From a bacterium (lineage in GTDB: Bacteria > Planctomycetota > SZUA-567): a stretch of DNA of 48,251 bases. The stretch's first letter is position 1. Every line of letters starts with the position of its first letter. Below, in pieces: positions 16,856 to 24,263 of this stretch. Below the pieces are notes generated by a model. The model saw only the letters and a program-made list of their open reading frames with translations, searched no databases and had not been told where the DNA came from. The stretch is taken from positions 1 through 48,251 of the forward strand of contig QKHZ01000102.1 in NCBI GenBank assembly GCA_003249795.1, read 5' to 3'. Both the position numbers and the translations under genes were made by a program.

Positions 16856-16890
16856 AGAGCCTGTCGATAATCCGGCAGGCTCTGTTTTTT
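16856..16890 (+). terminator. terminator of the exported coiled-coil gene
   Basis: Stem AGAGCCTG (16856-16863) / CAGGCTCT (16876-16883), then G and T6. Confidence 0.85.
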
Positions 16891-16989
16891 CGGAAAATTT
16901 GTCATGAAAATTTCGAAGAGAAAGGCACACCGGTGAAATAAAGAGAAGTGTTTTTTCGATGAGAGGTGGATGATTTTTTCAGACGCATC

Positions 16990-17018
16990 TTGCCATCCGG
17001 CGAAGTTGGGAGTAAAGT
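16990..17018 (+). promoter_or_regulatory. sigma-70-type promoter of 6S RNA
   Basis: TTGCCA at 16990-16995 and TAAAGT at 17013-17018 with an ideal 17-base spacer; the predicted start 7-9 bases downstream coincides with the 5' end of the 6S closing stem. Confidence 0.72.
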
Positions 17019-17026
17019 AACTGTTA

Positions 17027-17209
17027 GATCTCTGCCATGTCCGAGACGGGAGCCATGCTTTCTTGAACCGTTTCACATTGCGCGGGGGATCATTATTGCC
17101 TGTGGCTGTCAAGCCACGTCCTTAGTGGACGGCATAAGCCGGCATGCGGTCCCCACTTGAGCCCATCGGGTTCAAAAGAAAACCTCCCTGCGGCATTGAG
17201 GCGGAGATC
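17027..17209 (+). ncRNA. ssrS: 6S RNA
   Basis: Global regulator that binds the housekeeping RNA polymerase by mimicking an open promoter. The 183-base length matches the typical 184 bases. The ends pair over 10 bp: GATCTCTGCC (17027-17036) with GGCGGAGATC (17200-17209), one G-U. The interior shows the family features: a C-rich right side (GCGGTCCCCACTTGAGCCC) and left-side GCGGGGGATC around a large central bubble, and GGCATGCGGTCC resembling the conserved GCATGCTCGGTCC of E. coli 6S, with a GGTTCAA segment before the 3' stem. A matched promoter lies upstream and a terminator 16 bases downstream. It stands next to a TPR gene rather than the ygfA gene seen in proteobacteria. Recognised by pattern, not by covariance search. 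Confidence 0.85.
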
Positions 17210-17224
17210 GTTTTTTGAGATTCA

Positions 17225-17249
17225 CGCCCGGGTCTCGGGCGTTTTTTTT
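17225..17249 (+). terminator. terminator of 6S RNA
   Basis: Stem CGCCCG (17225-17230) / CGGGCG (17236-17241), loop GGTCT, followed by T8. Confidence 0.9.
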
Positions 17250-17306
17250 ATGTGTGCAGTGTTTCGTTTGAGTTTCTGCTGACGGGAAAATGGAGCCAGG
17301 TTTACG

Positions 17307-17753
17307 ATGGGGATTTATTATCTCAGGCTGGGTCCGCGCGATGAAAACCGCTTTGCCGCTTTGCCGCAGGAAGAGCAGGAAACGCTGGCATTCAAAGTTG
17401 ATTTTTTCCTGAACATCCTGCAGAAACGTCCACTGCAACCTGAGGCGCTGCGCGCGGCGGCTGACGCGCTGACAACGCTTGGGTATTATGAAGACGGCTT
17501 GCAGATCGACCAGCGTCTGGCGCGGTTATTTCCGGATGACGAGACGGTGCAGTACAACCTTGCCTGCAGCTACGCGTTGACAAACAAGCCGGAAGAAGCG
17601 TTTATCACATTACAGGCGGCTGTTGATCTCGGCTATGATGACGCCAGTTGCATGCGTAATGATCCGGATCTGCAAAGCCTCAAAAACGACCCGCGTTTCC
17701 GGCAGATTCTGCAACAATGCCGTTCTGCTACCAAACAAGTCAATGTTGAATGA
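17307..17753 (+). CDS. small tetratricopeptide-repeat protein
   Basis: Protein of 148 residues without signal peptide. Residues about 35-110 make two TPR-like helix pairs (PLQPEALRAAADALTTLGYY..., then DDETVQYNLACSYALTNKPEEAF). The end carries the RNDPDLQSLKNDPRFRQIL motif often found after TPRs. Such proteins are usually protein-interaction adaptors; no partner is apparent. GGAG lies upstream at a slightly long distance. It sits between 6S RNA and the convergent nanA gene, ending 11 bases from it. Confidence 0.85.
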   Translation: MGIYYLRLGPRDENRFAALPQEEQETLAFKVDFFLNILQKRPLQPEALRAAADALTTLGYYEDGLQIDQRLARLFPDDETVQYNLACSYALTNKPEEAFITLQAAVDLGYDDASCMRNDPDLQSLKNDPRFRQILQQCRSATKQVNVE

Positions 17754-17764
17754 CGTAACAGATT

Positions 17765-18679
17765 CTATCGGCACTGATATTCTGAAAAGCCGATCGCTTC
17801 AAGCGCTGTCGTAATCTTCTGTGTAATTTCTCCGGATGGTGTCAGTAGCGGCAAACGCACACCGCCGCAGTCGATGCCGATCATTTTCATCGCGACTTTC
17901 TGGGCAGCAATCGGATGAGCGCCGTGGCGGAACAGTTCGCGGATCATCGTGTGTGATTTCTGCTGCAGTTTGTTCGCTCCGTCAACATCGCCTGCGTGAA
18001 AGCGCTCAATAATGCCGGTATATAAAGGTGCGGCGAAGTTGTAGGTACTGCCAACCGCGCCGCGTGCACCGGCGATCATGGAACTCAGAAGCATTTCATC
18101 ACGTCCGAACAGCATATCGTATTTTCTGCCGTCATAGACCAGGCACTGTGAAAAATCCATCAGGTTTTCATCTGTGTATTTGATTCCGGCGAAGTTTTTG
18201 CAGCGGCTTGCGAGCGTTTCGATCAGATCGATCATGGCAAACGTAGCGCCTGTCATCATCGGCATGTGATAATAGTATACAGGAAGCTCAGGCACAACCG
18301 AAACGGCGTCAACAAAGTAGTCAGCAAGAGCTGCAACGCTGACAGCTTTGTGATAACTCGGTGCAATCAGCCCGGCCGCGGCTGCCCCGTTTTGTTGAGC
18401 GTGTTTGAGCAGGCGTTTGACATCCGGCAAGGCGTTTGTTCCGACGTGGACGATGACAGTCATTGCGGAAGGCGATTCTTTAATCCACGCCTCGGCCAGT
18501 GTCATGCGCTCGGCCAGATCCATCGATTGTCCTTCTCCGTTACTGCCGCAGACAAAAACACCGCGCACGCCGTTTCGCGCCAGCATTTCCGCATAAGGTC
18601 CGACCATAGGCAAATTAAGATTTCCGTTGTTATCAAACGGGGTAAACGGTGCAGCAACAAGTCCTTCAATTTTATTCAT
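17765..18679 (-). CDS. nanA: N-acetylneuraminate lyase
   Basis: Aldolase of the DapA/NanA barrel family that would split sialic acid into N-acetylmannosamine and pyruvate in the cytoplasm. The 304-residue length is typical. The pyruvate-binding loop GSNGEG is at 45-50, the Schiff-base lysine is K167 in GIKYTDENL, and the catalytic tyrosine Y137 sits in YYYHMP, which resembles the sialate-lyase form better than dihydrodipicolinate synthase. It is the last gene of a minus-strand operon, 48 bases after the sialidase and headed by a GntR regulator, which supports the sialic-acid role. ManNAc kinase and epimerase (nanK, nanE) and a transporter are not in the window. Confidence 0.9.
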   Translation of the reverse strand: MNKIEGLVAAPFTPFDNNGNLNLPMVGPYAEMLARNGVRGVFVCGSNGEGQSMDLAERMTLAEAWIKESPSAMTVIVHVGTNALPDVKRLLKHAQQNGAAAAGLIAPSYHKAVSVAALADYFVDAVSVVPELPVYYYHMPMMTGATFAMIDLIETLASRCKNFAGIKYTDENLMDFSQCLVYDGRKYDMLFGRDEMLLSSMIAGARGAVGSTYNFAAPLYTGIIERFHAGDVDGANKLQQKSHTMIRELFRHGAHPIAAQKVAMKMIGIDCGGVRLPLLTPSGEITQKITTALEAIGFSEYQCR

Positions 18680-18727
18680 CTTTATCTCGCTTCATAGGTT
18701 TGTCAGTTTGAAAATGTCTTCTAAGTT

Positions 18728-19780
18728 TTAAAGAAGAAAATCGGATAGTTGAACCGAATAGCCCCGGATCTGGCCTTTGTCCATGTGGTCGTCGACGATG
18801 TAGTTGACGATATAGATTTCGCCGTCGTCAAACTGTACCCATCCGGAGTATCCTGTGTCACTTTTTGACGAGCGGTCGAAGTCGATCGGAAGAATCCGTG
18901 CTGACGATTCATTCCGCGCCTGTGCCAGGACTGACTCGTCATTGGTCAAAGCGGCAAACAGGTTTTGTGTCCAGGAACCGAGCCAGCCTTTACCGCCCTG
19001 CATGTAGCGGTAGGTGATCAGAATCCGCCCGTCCTGCAATTTTCCGCTAACCGGTCGATGGCAACCGTTGAGCGGAAAGTCGATAATTTCGCCCCACGTC
19101 TCTCCGTTGTCGTTTGAAATCGTTTTTTTGCAGTCCCAGCCTTTGCCGGAATTTTCGCGCATGAAAGCGACGAGCGTTTTGTCGTTGACAGGAAGAATCG
19201 AGACTTCGCAGAGGTTCAGCCCTTCTTGTTTGCCGACGGTAATCTGCTTGCTCCATGTTTTTCCGTGATCGTCGGAGTAATGAAGAAACTGGGTCAGGTA
19301 TCCGTCTTCAGGATAATGGGCGGAAATGATCCAGCGTCCGCAGTCAAGTTCGAGCAGTTTGTCCGGAACAATACCCATCAGCGGTGTCGGCATCGGTTCA
19401 GACCAGCTTGCACCATCGTCTTCAGAAAAATAAAGAAACGTCTGTGAGTGTTCAGCGCCTGTTTTTTCGCTGCCTGCCGGACATTTGTCAACAAGCATGC
19501 AAAGGCGTCCGTCTTTAAGCTGGACGATGCGCGCGCAATTATAATAGTAATCCAGTCCTCGTGTGCTTTCTGTGATAGGCGTTGCATTACTCCACGTGCG
19601 TCCGCGGTCGGTTGATGTTGTCATCATGATGCGTGTATAGTCGCGGTTGCCGTGATGGGTGCATTCGCTGAAAACGCAGACCAGTTTGCCGGATTTCGTC
19701 AGCGCGATATCAGGCCAGGCCTGATAAAATTCGGGACTTTTGCTGATCGGGAATTTTAGAAGCATCGGTAACCTTTTCAT
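18728..19780 (-). CDS. sialidase-family protein, six-bladed propeller, no signal peptide
   Basis: Predicted exo-sialidase or related BNR-propeller hydrolase, 350 residues. Four Asp boxes are visible: STDRGRTWS (56-64), SEDDGASWS (119-127), SDDHGKTWS (169-177), SNDNGETWG (222-230), at the spacing of consecutive blades. Candidate active-site arginines lie in RDYTR, MREN and HRPVSG, and a GYSGWVQF block closes the last blade. The classical FRIP motif is not obvious (the region reads FYQAWPDIA). No secretion signal is seen from either possible start (19780, or 19765 which is better spaced from AAAAGG), implying a cytoplasmic enzyme acting on imported sialosides. It lies between the GntR regulator and nanA. 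Whether it is a true sialidase or a relative acting on another acidic sugar cannot be settled from sequence alone. Confidence 0.86.
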   Translation of the reverse strand: MKRLPMLLKFPISKSPEFYQAWPDIALTKSGKLVCVFSECTHHGNRDYTRIMMTTSTDRGRTWSNATPITESTRGLDYYYNCARIVQLKDGRLCMLVDKCPAGSEKTGAEHSQTFLYFSEDDGASWSEPMPTPLMGIVPDKLLELDCGRWIISAHYPEDGYLTQFLHYSDDHGKTWSKQITVGKQEGLNLCEVSILPVNDKTLVAFMRENSGKGWDCKKTISNDNGETWGEIIDFPLNGCHRPVSGKLQDGRILITYRYMQGGKGWLGSWTQNLFAALTNDESVLAQARNESSARILPIDFDRSSKSDTGYSGWVQFDDGEIYIVNYIVDDHMDKGQIRGYSVQLSDFLL

Positions 19781-19845
19781 TCAGAAGAAGAAATGATAGA
19801 CGGATTAGTGAAATGAAATCAAACGGGATCGTGCTGAATGCTACC

Positions 19846-20475
19846 TTATGGTTTGTTGAACTTTGCAAAAAGAGGTTCACGCGATTGCCGCAGGTGTTTG
19901 CTCATGCGCTCTGTTGCTTGTGCAGCAGTTTTTGCTTGCAGAAGATCATTCAGTAATGTCTGGTGCGCGTCGGCCGGTGCTGAGGATCGCAGATCAAGCA
20001 GGTGCAGTTCGTCAAACATCAGATTCAGGCAGATCCGTTTGTACTGGACGCTGAGCGCTTCGATTCCCGCAGCGTCGATGATTGCCTGATGAAATTTTCG
20101 GTCTGCGTCTTTTCGGGCTTTACTGTTGGCGCGGTCGGCAGCTTTTGCCAGTTTCAGCAATTCATCTTTATATGCCATTAAATTCGGGAAAAGCAGACGG
20201 ACCGCTTCGGTCTCCAGCGCTTCGCGCATAACCAGACCCTCATATAAACTGCGGGCGTTATTGGCTCTGAGCATCGTGCCTTTTCGCGGGATACTGACGA
20301 CAAAGCCGTCTTGCTCAAGCCGCTGCAGGGCTTCGGCAACAGGGGCGATGCTGACGCCAAGCTCTTTGGCGATACTGCGGCGGTCGAACATCGTTCCGGG
20401 TTGGGTGCTGCCGTCGATAAAGCGCGCTAGCAGCTGTTCGTAAACGGATTGTGATAACGAAGCGGCCGAGTCCAT
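19846..20475 (-). CDS. GntR/FadR-family transcription regulator of the sialic-acid operon
   Basis: Regulator of 209 residues: an N-terminal winged helix (about 8-72; DRRSIAKELGVSIAPVAEALQ is the recognition region and RKGTML the wing) followed by an all-helical FCD-type ligand domain (EGLVMREALETEAVRL, then DRKFHQAIIDAAG). Family members repress catabolic genes and release DNA on binding the substrate or an intermediate. It is first in the minus-strand operon with the sialidase and nanA (gaps of 65 and 48 bases), so the likely ligand is sialic acid or an amino-sugar derivative. A perfect palindrome stands 16 bases before its start. E. coli NanR also belongs to this family. Confidence 0.9.
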   Translation of the reverse strand: MDSAASLSQSVYEQLLARFIDGSTQPGTMFDRRSIAKELGVSIAPVAEALQRLEQDGFVVSIPRKGTMLRANNARSLYEGLVMREALETEAVRLLFPNLMAYKDELLKLAKAADRANSKARKDADRKFHQAIIDAAGIEALSVQYKRICLNLMFDELHLLDLRSSAPADAHQTLLNDLLQAKTAAQATERMSKHLRQSREPLFAKFNKP

Positions 20476-20491
20476 CGCGGGTTCCTTTTCT

Positions 20492-20503
20492 GTGATATAT
20501 CAC
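20492..20503. promoter_or_regulatory. candidate operator of the sialic-acid operon
   Basis: Perfect 12-base palindrome GTGATATATCAC, 16 bases upstream of the GntR start codon and inside the only sizeable upstream region of the operon. FadR-type GntR regulators often bind short AT-centred palindromes; binding here is inferred. Confidence 0.5.
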
Positions 20504-20690
20504 TAGGAATATTACAACAGGGATTCCGTTGCGCAACTGAATCTTTTAAAATTTATGAAAATAAAATGATTTCCTGTACGACTTGGCAAACCCGTCGGCA
20601 GAATATCCGGTAATTGACGCAAAACCAGTGAAATGTCAGTGAACGAAGAAAGAATATTTAACCCTTGTTTCCTGGATTACCGTTAAGAAT

Positions 20691-21011
20691 TTATAAATCT
20701 TTCTCACATTCAAAAAAGGGTTCGATACTCAATATCGCATGGACGCCAAAGATCCAGACAAGAAGACGAACGCGGAATTTTCCGTTTTCCGGATGGATGC
20801 AAAAAAGTTCAACAAAAGTATATTCGGTCTTAATCCCGCTGTCAGTGAATGCAGGTTTTAATTTCCATTGCGAAGGTGTGAGACTATGCTTGATGCAGAA
20901 CCTGCGCCCAAGCCAAACGTACCATAGTTCAAGCAAACAGTGGATCCACCACAGAAGAGGAATCGTAATCACACAGCAAATAATGAAAAGAATGAGAGAA
21001 ATGTTGTGCAT
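20691..21011 (-). CDS. small hypothetical membrane protein
   Basis: Unrecognised protein of about 106 residues. From the Met chosen here it opens with a long hydrophobic stretch (ISLILFIICCVITIPLLWWI, and on to LELWYVWL), then a polar middle, and a second weaker hydrophobic segment (VRLLVWIFGVHAILSI). The start is uncertain: ATG at 21050 and TTG at 21053 are in frame but lack ribosome sites; at 21011 a weak GAG precedes. It lies 80 bases downstream of the SpoU methyltransferase on the same strand and may end that operon. The AT content is above the neighbourhood. Confidence 0.5.
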   Translation of the reverse strand: MHNISLILFIICCVITIPLLWWIHCLLELWYVWLGRRFCIKHSLTPSQWKLKPAFTDSGIKTEYTFVELFCIHPENGKFRVRLLVWIFGVHAILSIEPFFECEKDL

Positions 21012-21091
21012 GTGATCTCGTGCGAGAAGCAACTGTCTATGGAACAACATCAATCAAAATTTGAGCGCGTGTACATATAAAATTTAGCAGA

Positions 21092-21889
21092 TTAATCAGT
21101 CCATCCAGAACTTGCCGTATAAAGCAGGATTCCGGCGGCGACGGCGACGTTTAGGCTTTCAGGATGTCCTTGCATCGGGATTTTGACAACCTGGGTTGCG
21201 TTTTTCAGAAAATGTTCGGGGATGCCCATGCCTTCTGCGCCGACACAAACGGCAACGGGTGGGGTATAGTTGGCGGTTTTATAGCTGGTCGCATTGGGTA
21301 CGGCGTCGCTTGCGATAATATTCAATTTCGCGCCGACTGCAAGCTTCAGAAAATCGACCTCATCCAGATTTACGCACGGTAAACGGAAGGCGCTTCCCAT
21401 TGATGCGCGCAGGAATTTAGGGTTGGCGCAGTCTGCACCGTTTACGACGACCATACCGGTTGCGCCAGCGGCCTCTGCAACACGGGAGATTGCGCCGGCG
21501 TTTGACGGATCCTGAATCCCGACGGCGACAGCAAGTTTTGAAGTGGCAGAGAAGAGTGCGTCAGAAGCGAGTGATTCTTTACAAAAACCGTCAAGCGGCA
21601 AGACGGCGGCGATACCTTCAGGGCTTTTCAGTTGCGAAAATTTTCCGAAACAGTCTTCGGTCATCTCTTGAACTGTGATCCCTTTTTGATTTGCATGGGA
21701 AAAAAGTTCGGGTGCGCGTTTTATGCCGGACGGCGTCAGGATCAGCATTAGAGGCTTACTCCAGCGAAGTGCTTCTTCCGTAATTTTCAGTCCTTCAACA
21801 AATGTCCTGCCGACAGTCCGGCGTCCCTTTGACTGAGCGAGTGTGGACATTTCTTTGACAAGCGGATTGGTTCTGCTGCTGATCTGCAT
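21092..21889 (-). CDS. SpoU/TrmH-family RNA 2'-O-ribose methyltransferase
   Basis: SAM-dependent methyltransferase with the trefoil-knot fold, 265 residues. An N-terminal substrate-binding domain (about 1-105) with GRTFVEGLKI is followed by the SPOUT core: motif 1 DPSNAGAISRVAEAAG (N130, R136), motif 2 VGAEGMGIP (216-224) and motif 3 IPMQGHPESLNVAVAAGI (237-254; N247 region). The layout matches the RlmB/TsnR-type enzymes acting on 23S rRNA, but whether the target is rRNA or tRNA cannot be told. It lies 40 bases downstream of bioD on the same strand. Confidence 0.92.
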   Translation of the reverse strand: MQISSRTNPLVKEMSTLAQSKGRRTVGRTFVEGLKITEEALRWSKPLMLILTPSGIKRAPELFSHANQKGITVQEMTEDCFGKFSQLKSPEGIAAVLPLDGFCKESLASDALFSATSKLAVAVGIQDPSNAGAISRVAEAAGATGMVVVNGADCANPKFLRASMGSAFRLPCVNLDEVDFLKLAVGAKLNIIASDAVPNATSYKTANYTPPVAVCVGAEGMGIPEHFLKNATQVVKIPMQGHPESLNVAVAAGILLYTASSGWTD

Positions 21890-21929
21890 CGTATGGTTTA
21901 TCCTGTGTGCAATGGGCTGAAAATGAAAG

Positions 21930-22682
21930 TTACCGGTTTTTCAGACGAAGCCATTCGGGAACGGAAATGTGTCGCATGATTTTTTCAAGCGAAGCCGATG
22001 CCTGATGAATCCGTTTTTCATCCGAGTCAGCCGGACAAAACGGAACTGTTCCCCATACAGGAATATCGGTTGCGTGCGTCAGTGCTTCTTCATTTGTTTG
22101 CGCCGCCAGATCCGGACGCGACGTACGGTTTAAAATAATTCCCAGCAAAGGAATGTTTCGGCTTTGCAACGCTTCAACCGTAAGCAGCGCGTGGTTAATG
22201 CATCCGAGTCGGTCGGCAGTAACAATCACCGCAGGGATATCCAGATCTTTGGCAAGATCAGAAATCGTATAGCGGTCCGAGAGCGGGCACAGCGCTCCGC
22301 CAACGCCTTCAACAAGAACGCGATCAAAAGTTTTCAGTTGTTCCTGAAATGCGGGAAGAACTTTTTTCCGGATAATTTCAGGAGAGAGCGGATTTTTATC
22401 AAGACGTGCTGCCATGTGCGGACTGAGCGGGGCTTTCAGTGCGATCGGGGTGATCTGTTCTGCCGATAGGCCGCTGTCTTCAGCGCCTGCTGCGTGAAGA
22501 AGCAGCTTCGTGTCTTCACTGATCTTCCCGGGTTCGACACCACTGGCAACAGGTTTCATTACACCAGTACGGTAGCCGAGGCGGATCAGATGCAGCGCCA
22601 GCGCGGCGGTAATCACAGACTTTCCTGCATCAGTATCGGTGCCTGTGATAAAAATACCGCGTGCGGGTTCAGAGACTGGCAT
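21930..22682 (-). CDS. bioD: dethiobiotin synthetase BioD
   Basis: Makes dethiobiotin from 7,8-diaminopelargonate, CO2 and ATP, the next-to-last step of biotin synthesis. The start at 22682 (MPVSEPARG) follows GGAG at a 5-base distance; the GTG six bases up would overlap that site. Walker A is GTDTDAGKS (14-22), followed by VMKPVASG, VEGVGGALCPL and later ILNRTS, all BioD blocks; 250 residues. The C-terminal PVWGTVPF is also typical. No other biotin gene is in the window. It is divergent from miaB and likely cotranscribed with the SpoU methyltransferase. Confidence 0.93.
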   Translation of the reverse strand: MPVSEPARGIFITGTDTDAGKSVITAALALHLIRLGYRTGVMKPVASGVEPGKISEDTKLLLHAAGAEDSGLSAEQITPIALKAPLSPHMAARLDKNPLSPEIIRKKVLPAFQEQLKTFDRVLVEGVGGALCPLSDRYTISDLAKDLDIPAVIVTADRLGCINHALLTVEALQSRNIPLLGIILNRTSRPDLAAQTNEEALTHATDIPVWGTVPFCPADSDEKRIHQASASLEKIMRHISVPEWLRLKNR

Positions 22683-22856
22683 AAACACTCCGGATTAAAA
22701 AACGGTTGCCTGCATCAGCAGAGCGGCAAAACAACAGATCTGAAAACGACGCTTGCAAAGGCGGTATCAGTATCGTATCCTGATCAGTCTTTGAATCAAG
22801 AAGATTTGCGGATTCCGGGTTGTACAGAGAGTTCGTGACAAGAGTGGAGATAACGG

Positions 22857-24182
22857 TTGAAATTCATAATTCATACATTCGGCTGCCAGATGAACAAACT
22901 CGATAGCGAGTTGGTTGCTGAGGCTCTGACGGCTGCGGGCTGGAAGATGACCGCGGATGAAAACGAAGCCGATGCGATTTTATATAATACCTGCTCAGTG
23001 CGCGACAATGCCGAGCAGCGGGTTCTTGCGCGGATCATGCAGCTGAAGCCGGTGAAAAAGCAACGCCCTGGACTGGTTATCGGGCTGATGGGATGCTTTG
23101 CCCAGCGGATGGGTGCAAAACTGTTTGATCAGCTTCCGCATCTTGACCTTGTATGCGGCACGCGCAAATTTCCGCAAATCGCCGCGCTTCTTGAATCGGC
23201 TCGGTCTGGGCCGGTCGTGGCTATTGAAGAGGAAACGCTGGTTGCGCCGGGAACGCTTGATGCGCACGGCCGCAGTCTGCACGACGGGATGCAGGCGTAT
23301 ATTTCGATCATGCGCGGTTGCAATAATTTCTGCACCTACTGCATTGTCCCGTATGTGCGCGGGCGCGAGGAGAGCCGCCCTGAAGACGCGATTGTCACAG
23401 AAGCGCGCACGCTTGTTGAAAAAGGCGCGAAGGAGATTATTCTTCTCGGGCAGAATGTCGACGCGTACGGAAAAGATATCAACTCGTCGCTTGCGAAACT
23501 GTTATATCGCGTACATGAGGAGGTTGAAGGAATTGTCCGTATCCGGTTTGTCACCAGCCACCCGCGCGATATTACCGAAGACCTGGTGCGTGCGATGAAC
23601 GATCTGCCGAAGGTGGCGAATTATCTGCATATGCCTGCGCAGTCAGGATCAACGCGGATGCTCAAGGCGATGAACCGTGGCTATACGCGCGAGGAGTATG
23701 ACCGGAAGCTGGAGATGGTATATCGTCTCGCTCCAACGGCGCTGATTGCCAGTGACTTTATCGTCGGCTTTCCGACAGAGACAGATGCGGAGTTTCAGAC
23801 TTCGGTGGAGTTGGTCAGGCAGGCGCGTTTTCAAAACAGTTTTGTGTTTAAATACTCGCCGCGTCCCGGAACTGTCGCAGAGAGAACCATGCCGGATGAT
23901 GTTCCGGAGGAAGTAAAACTTGCGCGGAATCACGAATTACTTGCCGCACAGGAAGAGGTCAAGATCAAGCGGACAGAAGAGTTGATCGACAGCGTTCAGG
24001 AGATTCTGGTCGAAGGCGTGTCACCGCGCAATGCCGAGAAGATGCTGGGGAGGACGGCGTCAAATCTGATCTGTGTATATGACCGTACAGTTCATGCTGA
24101 CAATGAAATTGGAACCCTGCAGCGGATCAGGGTCGACCGCGCGACACCACTGACATTGTTCGGCAGTAAAGTTGAAGCATAA
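22857..24182 (+). CDS. miaB: tRNA-2-methylthio-N6-dimethylallyladenosine synthase MiaB
   Basis: Radical-SAM methylthiotransferase that modifies A37 of tRNAs reading UNN codons. The 441-residue chain shows the three domains: an N-terminal UPF0004 domain with the auxiliary cluster cysteines C10, C46 and C80, the radical-SAM CxxxCxxC at C155, C159 and C162 (GCNNFCTYC), and a C-terminal TRAM domain (VEGVSPRNAEKMLGR and on). The start codon is TTG at 22857, supported by GGAGA at a 6-base distance; no ATG lies nearby. The tRNA-Arg gene follows 92 bases downstream with its own promoter. Confidence 0.96.
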   Translation: MKFIIHTFGCQMNKLDSELVAEALTAAGWKMTADENEADAILYNTCSVRDNAEQRVLARIMQLKPVKKQRPGLVIGLMGCFAQRMGAKLFDQLPHLDLVCGTRKFPQIAALLESARSGPVVAIEEETLVAPGTLDAHGRSLHDGMQAYISIMRGCNNFCTYCIVPYVRGREESRPEDAIVTEARTLVEKGAKEIILLGQNVDAYGKDINSSLAKLLYRVHEEVEGIVRIRFVTSHPRDITEDLVRAMNDLPKVANYLHMPAQSGSTRMLKAMNRGYTREEYDRKLEMVYRLAPTALIASDFIVGFPTETDAEFQTSVELVRQARFQNSFVFKYSPRPGTVAERTMPDDVPEEVKLARNHELLAAQEEVKIKRTEELIDSVQEILVEGVSPRNAEKMLGRTASNLICVYDRTVHADNEIGTLQRIRVDRATPLTLFGSKVEA

Positions 24183-24219
24183 GCGGCTGTCCGCGTTGTT
24201 TTCAACTGCGGTAAAACTC

Positions 24220-24247
24220 TTGACAAACGAAGAGCGGTCGGTACTCT
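24220..24247 (+). promoter_or_regulatory. promoter of tRNA-Arg
   Basis: Consensus TTGACA at 24220-24225, a 16-base spacer, and TACTCT at 24242-24247; the tRNA begins 28 bases later. Confidence 0.5.
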
Positions 24248-24263
24248 CGTGTATCTGCAAAGA

